From positions 211,457,635 to 211,521,634 of the forward strand of contig NC_077228.1 of NCBI RefSeq assembly GCF_027887165.1: a stretch of DNA of 64,000 nucleotides, written 5' to 3'. Shown here piece after piece: positions 58,576 through 64,000 of this stretch. Positions within the stretch are counted from its first letter, which is position 1, and every line of letters starts with the position of its first letter. This DNA comes from Monodelphis domestica. Taxonomy: Eukaryota > Chordata > Mammalia > Didelphimorphia > Didelphidae. Under the pieces are notes generated by a model that saw nothing but the letters and a program-made list of their open reading frames with translations, did not search any database and was not told where the DNA came from. The position numbers and the translations under genes were made by a program.

Positions 58576-59074
58576 AAAGAAAAGTGGGACTTTTCTGGCA
58601 TAAAACTATAAAAATTATAGTATCAGAAAGTGTAGAAAATGTACACTTCAAAAAAAAGGTAAACAAAACTGAAAAATACATTTAAAAGAAGTTGGATTAG
58701 CGATCGCCTGCTCACAGTAGTAAAAATAAGACAAAATAAAATAAATTCCCAGAGTTGAGAAGTGAAAATCTCAATAGAGGTAAAACAAAAGGAATAAAAC
58801 AAAAATTAAAAGAGTATTTAGCATGTCACACTAGAAAAAGGTTAATGAAATAAGCACAAAGATGTTAAAAATTAAACAGCTGAGACATAAAATGACAATA
58901 AAAGTGAATGAAACTGTTTCTTCTGACCAGTGTTAAGAATAATGCTTGGAACTCAAAATCATCACTATAGATCTCAATATCAGGAGAAAAAGAATAAGAA
59001 AGAAGAAAAATAATCTTTCAAAAATTGATTCCCAGTAGTGAAATCTCTATTTCTGAACTTAAAGGAGTGAGATG
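58576..59074. other. no recognised feature
   Basis: About 0.5 kb of A-rich sequence. Confidence 0.3.
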
Positions 59075-59362
59075 GGCCAGGTGTAGTGAAACCTGCTTAT
59101 AAACCTTGCACCTGAAGGAGACTGGAGCTAGTAGAAATCTTGAGTTTAGAAGTTCTGAGCTGCAGGAGGGATAAAGTTGATTGAGTGTCCCCACTACCAG
59201 CAAACAGTGATGGCAAACCTTTTAGAGATGGAGTGCCAGACCTTGTCCCCACCCAACCCCCTAGACCATGTGCTGTGCCCCTTCCCCCATCAAGTGCCAG
59301 GCACTCCCTGCCCCCCTCTGTCCTACAATATAGGGAGACCTCATCTCAAAAAGAAAAAAGTT
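59075..59362 (+). pseudogene. 7SL (SRP) RNA pseudogene with internal replacement
   Basis: The 5' part follows the 7SL Alu domain: gccaggtgtagtga, ggagactggagc, tcttgagtttagaagttctg, agctgcagga and gattgagtgtccccacta (7SL: cttgagtccaggagttctg, ggctgtagt, gatcgggtgtccgcacta). The 3' end caatatagggagacctcatctc matches 7SL caacatagcgagaccccgtctc, followed by an A-rich tail. The S domain is missing; in its place is about 120 bp with a hAT-type end. Possible target duplication: ttaaaggagtgag before and ttaagagagta after. A processed (L1-mobilised) pseudogene, not a working SRP RNA gene. A 7SL-derived SINE is the alternative. Confidence 0.75.
59206..59325 (+). mobile_element. hAT-like end inside the 7SL pseudogene
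   Basis: cagtgatggcaaaccttttagagatggagtgcca has the CAGTG start and matches the reverse of the MITE end at 19600-19627. The opposite terminal repeat and the 8-bp duplication are not found, so the element is truncated. Confidence 0.6.
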
Positions 59363-59459
59363 AAGAGAGTATAGCCACATGCAGTGAAGGGCAGGGTGCT
59401 GAACTTATAAAAGGCTTGTAGAGTACAATCGAAAATCTCCTGTAGAAATCATTTCTGTC

Positions 59460-60090
59460 CAGCATCAGTTCATGTTTTCTTTAAGGAAATATTTCTGTGG
59501 GAGAGTGGAGGGCTGTAGAGCTTTAGGTTGCTCATTTATTTCCAGCTCCAAGGAGGTGCTGATATTTAGGGTGTTTGGAGTGTTCCTAGAAGCCTGGCAC
59601 GCCACTCTGGGTAAGAGCTTCAGGGTTGTTCACCCACCTTTGCTGTCTGCTTCTCAACTAACTCTCACCTGTGGATCCAAGAAGCTGTAGCATGTACCTT
59701 GGTCCCATCCCAGTAAAAACTGCCTGGACAAACAGGCTAGACCAGGTTACAGGTAACTGATAGGTCTTGAACCCCTCCATGAGTAAGGGGAATGTCTGTC
59801 CTTAGCATGGGGAAACTTCCCCTTGTGGAATAGTTGGATGTGAGCATTTTGTTCCAGGGACCAGGAAGGTGACTGAAGTAGGCACTGTGGAGTGCTTAGA
59901 ATTTGGTCAGACAAGACACGCAAGCCATCTACTGCATCCCAGGCCAGCACCAGCTATCCTGACTTTGGTCTAGTCACAGGAAGAAAGAATGAGGCTGACA
60001 ACTTTGTGCAATTCTGCCTTACTCACATCCAATTTACTTTCAAGTCTATACATCATTTGTCCTTTTTGAAAATGAAGGACAAACAATAAC
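59460..60090 (-). repeat. CpG-rich dispersed repeat, copy 2 (inverted)
   Basis: Reverse-complement counterpart of 13610-14165: shared agcactccacagtgc, gcagtagatggc / gcagtggatggc and ccacaggtgagag / ccacaagtgagag. Its end contains a small palindrome (tttgtcctttttgaaaatgaaggacaaa) near 60056-60085. CpGs are more decayed here than in copy 1. Confidence 0.62.
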
Positions 60091-60230
60091 ATCTGTGTTA
60101 GTCCTAGGAGATCTATGTATATGTCTAGATCATCTATATCAATATAAATGCATATATTAATATATTTACATACATATGCATATTACATACATACATATAT
60201 AGACTTTATATGTATATTTGTACACACACA

Positions 60231-60455
60231 CATCAGTTGTTTCAGCTATGTTTGACTCATTGTCACCCCAAGGATTTCCTTGGTACAGAGGTACTGAAAG
60301 TGGTTTGGTATTCCCTTCTCTAGCTCATTTTTACAGTTGAGGACACTGAGGCCAACAGATTAAGTGACTTGCCCAGGGTTACACAACTAGTGTCTGAGGC
60401 TGTATTTGAACTAAGGTCTTCCTGACTGACACTCTCCATTGAACTACATAGTGCA
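60231..60455 (-). mobile_element. MAR1-like SINE
   Basis: Antisense copy: gtttgactcattgtcacccc, ttcccttctctagctcattt, CORE, then a damaged head merging into a (GT)n run. Confidence 0.83.

Positions 60456-60514
<59 letters not shown>
60455..60514 (+). repeat. (GT)n microsatellite
   Basis: About 28 GT dinucleotides at the head of the MAR1. Confidence 0.97.
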
Positions 60515-60518
<4 letters not shown>

Positions 60519-61614
60519 GACAGAGAAAGCTCACAGATTTACAAAGACAAACTTTGCAAATGGAATAAACATAGGTTACATAGGTTCAGAGTTGACCATC
60601 CCTTGGAGGTCACCCCTTTGCTTGCTTCTTTATTCATACCAATTTTTCATTTAATAAACTGGAGGAAACTCCATTTCTCTATACATCAAAACCACTAATC
60701 TGGTATTAAATATTAAAGTTCATGAGTATGCAGTTTATTAACAATGAAATCAATAATAACATAATCAACAATAATTATTTACAGTTTTAGTTCTGAGAAA
60801 GATCAGAGCCAGTCACTTCAAACCATTATTTTGTAAGACAGAAGAGACAGAGGTCAAACCCCCTTATTAATTTTGTTTACTTTCTAATCAGATCTCCTCC
60901 CACATGCATACATTGTCACATCCCATTCAGTTAATTCAAGATCACAAAATCTCTTCATAAGTTAGGTTACAACAGTTTCATAAAAACAGTTCTCTCTTCT
61001 TTTTCTTTTCCAGCTTATCTGCAGCCATGACAGGACAACAATTTCTTTAGCTTCTCTTAAGCCATAGCTCTTAATAGTCTCCAGTTTTACTCTTCATAAA
61101 TTTCTTAGTGTTTCTTCATAAAATAACAGGTAATACACTTCTTCCAAGAAAGAAATTTTTTCTCATTCTTTCTCTTTTTTTGATACTTTGTTTCAAACAA
61201 TCTCTATTAACTCTCTTCTCTCTTTTCCTTAAAAGCTGCCAAAACTAAATATTCTATTTGGTTATCAAAGCTCTATAAACTGTAACTATTTGCAGGAGAT
61301 GATTTTTGAACAGGTGCTATATATGCAATTTTATATTTGTAATAGGCCCTACTCTTTGGGAGGGAGGAGAACTTATCCTTGCCTTGAATGGTATTATTAA
61401 TGCATCTCTCTTGCATATAGAATTTCCAAATGGAATCAGAGTATACTACTCATCCTGAGCGTCTCAGCCCCAAATGATGCAGGGATGTTTTTCCAGTTTC
61501 TCTAAAAGGATCAAAACCACTTCCTAAATCTCTTCTTGCTGCCGTCATTAATCACACAAGCCCAGGATTTGGCAGCTGCCAGCTTTTCTCTACTTATAAA
61601 TGAATACAGGACAT
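60515..61614. other. unclassified sequence
   Basis: About 1.1 kb of AT-rich intronic sequence. It may be an unrecognised LTR or old repeat; no gene evidence. Confidence 0.3.
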
Positions 61615-61615
61615 G

Positions 61616-61707
<92 letters not shown>

Positions 61708-61780
61708 GCAGAGAGAGAGACAGAGACAGAGAGAGACAGAGAGAGACAGAGAGACAGAGACAGAGAGAGACAGAGAGAGT
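61615..61780 (+). repeat. (GA)n microsatellite grading into GACA
   Basis: About 40 GA units followed by GAGACAGA variants; frames on both strands are artefacts. Confidence 0.97.
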
Positions 61781-62699
61781 ATCCTTCCATTTCTTCTTTC
61801 TCTAGCTGAACAGGGATCAGGGTAGGGCCAAAAGCAAGTATCCCATAAGTTCCATGTGCCACCATTCTGCCAGAATCCTGAAAGAGGAGAAGGAAAAGGC
61901 AAGGAGACCCAGCAGCTAGAAATGAGATACAGCTCTACCCTGCAAGTGACCTTTTCTCTCCCATTACTCTTCTGGCTTCCTCTTCCCAGAAATGTTCAAA
62001 TCTAGATTCAAAGAGACATCACTGAACTAATTAAATCTGCTTTTGTTTCCCACACATAGCAAAACTGTCCAGGTCAGTAGCCTGGCAAGCTAGTGTTACA
62101 CTTTTAAAAAATTAAATTTCTTGGGATCTCTTTATCTTTATGTGATAGGCTTAGCAGTAATACTTGTTTATATAAAAAAGTAAAGCTTGGATATGGTCTG
62201 TTATTTAGACAATTATAAAAATCTGACTTTATCTTTCCAATAGAATAAAATAAATGTTTATATTGGAGTAGGCATTTGATTATTTTTCTAGCTATTAGAA
62301 TGTCATCACATTATAGAACTTCATAAGACTGGTCCAATTAGTCATAAAAAGTAAAGACAGTAGGGGTTGTGTAGTAGTAGTAGTAGAGTAGTGGTATTGT
62401 GGCTAAAATGGATTCTGGAATTCATAATAAATATATACTTGCTATTTTAAAAATTGGCATCAAATGGAGCAATGTCTATTTTTGACAATGGTTCTTTAAA
62501 AGAGTATCAACGTAAGAAAAAATATTAATACTAAAACCTCTGCACTTACAAAAGCTTCAGAGAATTTCCTTCATTTGTTTTTATTTGTATTATATTGCTT
62601 GGTGGATGAAACCAGACTAATAAATTTTGTTTCTTTTATATGATGTTTTATTTTCCCAATTTCTTTCATTTTTTATATTTATATCATATTTATTGTCAT
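61781..62699. other. no recognised feature
   Basis: About 0.9 kb of intronic sequence; a short (GTA)n run near 62372-62392. Confidence 0.3.
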
Positions 62700-62748
62700 A
62701 GGTGGCAACTGGATGGCTCTGTGGATAGTGTTAGATATGGACTATATA

Positions 62749-62781
<33 letters not shown>

Positions 62782-62784
62782 GTA
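62700..62784 (+). repeat. SINE head fragment plus (TA)n
   Basis: aggtggcaactggatggctctgtggatag resembles a MAR1 head; it runs into a TA-rich run (62743-62782) that abuts the L1. Confidence 0.6.
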
Positions 62785-64000
62785 AATATTCATCCATATC
62801 ACCTAGATTGCCAGATTTATTGCCATATAATTGGACAAAATAGTTTTTAATGATTGCCTTAATTTCCTCTTCATTAGAGGCGAGGTCTCCCTTTTCATCC
62901 TTGATACTGTTAATTTGGTTTTCTTTCCTTTTTTATTAGATTAAACAGTATTTTGTCTATTTTATTTGTTTTTTCAAAGTACCAACTTCTTGTCTTATTT
63001 ATTAATTCAATAGTTCTTTCACTTTCAACTTTATTAATTTCTACTTTAATTTTTAGAATCTCTAATTTAGTTTTCATCTGGGGATTTTTAATTAGTTCAC
63101 TTTTTAGTTTTTTAATTTGCATGACCAATTCATAGCTCTCTGCCCTCCATAATTTATTAATATATACACTCAAGGATATAAATTTCTCCCAGAGCACTGC
63201 TTTGGCTGCATCCCACAGATTTTGATAGGATATCTGCCTCTCCATGTACCCTTACTAATTATTATTTTTATTGCATTATAATCTGAAAAGGTTGCATTTA
63301 TTATTTCTGCTCTTTTGCACTTGTTTGCCATGTTTTTATGACCTAGTACATGGCCAGCCTTTGTGAATGTACCATGTGCTGCTGAAAAGAAAGTGTATTC
63401 CTTTTTGTCCCTATTTATTTTTCTCCACATATCTATTAACTCTAATTTTCCCAAGATTTCATTCATATTTCTTAGCTCCTTCTTATTTATATTTTGGTTT
63501 GATTTATCCAGATCTGATAGAGTAAGGCTCAGGTCTCCTACAAGTATAGTTTTACTATCTATTTCCTCCTTAAGCTCCAATAGTTTCTTCTTTAGAAATT
63601 TGGATGCTATACCATTTGGTGCATACATGTTGAACACTGATATTTCCTCATTGTCTATACTGCCTTTTTTGAGAGTTATAAATAACATCTTTCCATATAG
63701 GAATATAAACAATTTGACCTTATTGAAGCCCTTAAAGAAAAAGCTTTAAAATTTTTTTCTTTCCCCTTTCTTATTTACCTTTTAATGTTTCTCTTGATTT
63801 TTGTGTTTGGATATCAAACTTTCTATTTAGTTCTGGTCTTTTCTTTACAAATACCTGGAAATCTTCTATTTTGTTGAATGTCCACATTTTCCCCTGAAAG
63901 TATATTGTCAATTTTGATGGGTAGGTGATCCTTGGTTGTAGACCCAATTCTCTTACCTTTCTGAATATCATATTCCAAGCTTTGTATTGTAAAGGGTGAA
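62785..64000 (-). mobile_element. L1 retrotransposon, ORF1 C-terminus and ORF2 5' half, dead
   Basis: Reading leftwards on the - strand: the ORF1 C-terminal domain at 63771-63971 (LGLQPRITYPSKLTI, F.VFVKKRPELN); ORF2 endonuclease at 63170-63712 (SIDNEEISVFNMYAPNG, ILVGDLSLTLSDLD, YTFFSAAHGTFTKAGHVLGH, TFSDYNAIKI); the linker in a second frame at 62910-63245 (ISYQNLWDAAKAVLWEKFIS); and further ORF2 in a third frame to about 62785. Frame changes near 63240 and 62910 and the lost endonuclease N-terminus make it inactive. The reverse transcriptase and 3' end are absent: the element stops at a (TA)n/SINE junction. It continues past the right edge. Confidence 0.93.

Noticed and set aside
45853..64000. 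Second exon of RNF157
   Set aside because: I searched the intron for a splice-bounded exon encoding a GxYFxxHFxMGGEKFD-like continuation and did not see one, so exon 2 is taken to lie beyond the window.

Overview
The window is nuclear DNA from a marsupial (metatherian) mammal. The diagnosis rests on the repeats: dozens of copies of two tRNA-promoter CORE/MIR-type SINEs typical of marsupials (MON1-like, with a 3' end reading roughly cttggaaccaatacacag...gatggaaggtaagggtt-An, and MAR1-like, with an RTE-type tail reading ttgccaagaaaaccccaaat), many 5'-truncated marsupial L1 copies, and older L2, L3/CR1 and MIR relics. I cannot decide the species. The DNA is AT-rich and almost entirely interspersed repeat, with one sharp GC/CpG-rich island.

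Only one protein-coding gene is supported. Exon 1 of RNF157 (a RING-type E3 ubiquitin ligase, paralogue of MGRN1) lies on the + strand inside the CpG island at about 45.3-45.95 kb. Its coding part is 45765-45852 (29 codons plus one base), starting MGALTS and ending at a GTGAGA splice donor. Everything from 45853 to the window end is RNF157 intron 1. The 45 kb to the left is intergenic, with no exon I can recognise.

Layout. 1-13.2 kb: SINEs, L1 3' ends, a degraded LTR-like family (1.33-3.33 and 6.56-7.98 kb), a long ancient non-coding repeat (8.0-10.3 kb) and an L3/CR1 LINE (11.54-13.22 kb). 13.6-14.17 kb: a CpG-rich dispersed repeat with an inverted second copy at 59.46-60.09 kb. 15-20.5 kb: GA microsatellite, SINEs, an L1 3' end carrying a small hAT element. 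20.78-23.54 kb: a fossil endogenous retrovirus with three LTR copies. 24-33.2 kb: L1 and SINE clusters, a 590-bp CTTT/CTTC microsatellite and a three-layer nested insertion. 33.2-42.6 kb: L1 fragments, mainly on the - strand. 43-45.3 kb: L2/MIR and the RNF157 upstream region. 45.9-64 kb: intron 1, holding further LTR-like copies, a fossil Ty3/gypsy-like pol (about 55.85-57.3 kb, - strand), a 7SL RNA pseudogene fused to a hAT end (59.1-59.36 kb) and an L1 with ORF1 and ORF2 remains running off the right edge.

I found no operon-like, CRISPR, toxin or defence system. The more unusual items are the gypsy integrase/RNase H relic, the 7SL/hAT composite, several SINEs rearranged by tandem duplication or inversion, and the unnamed dispersed repeat families.
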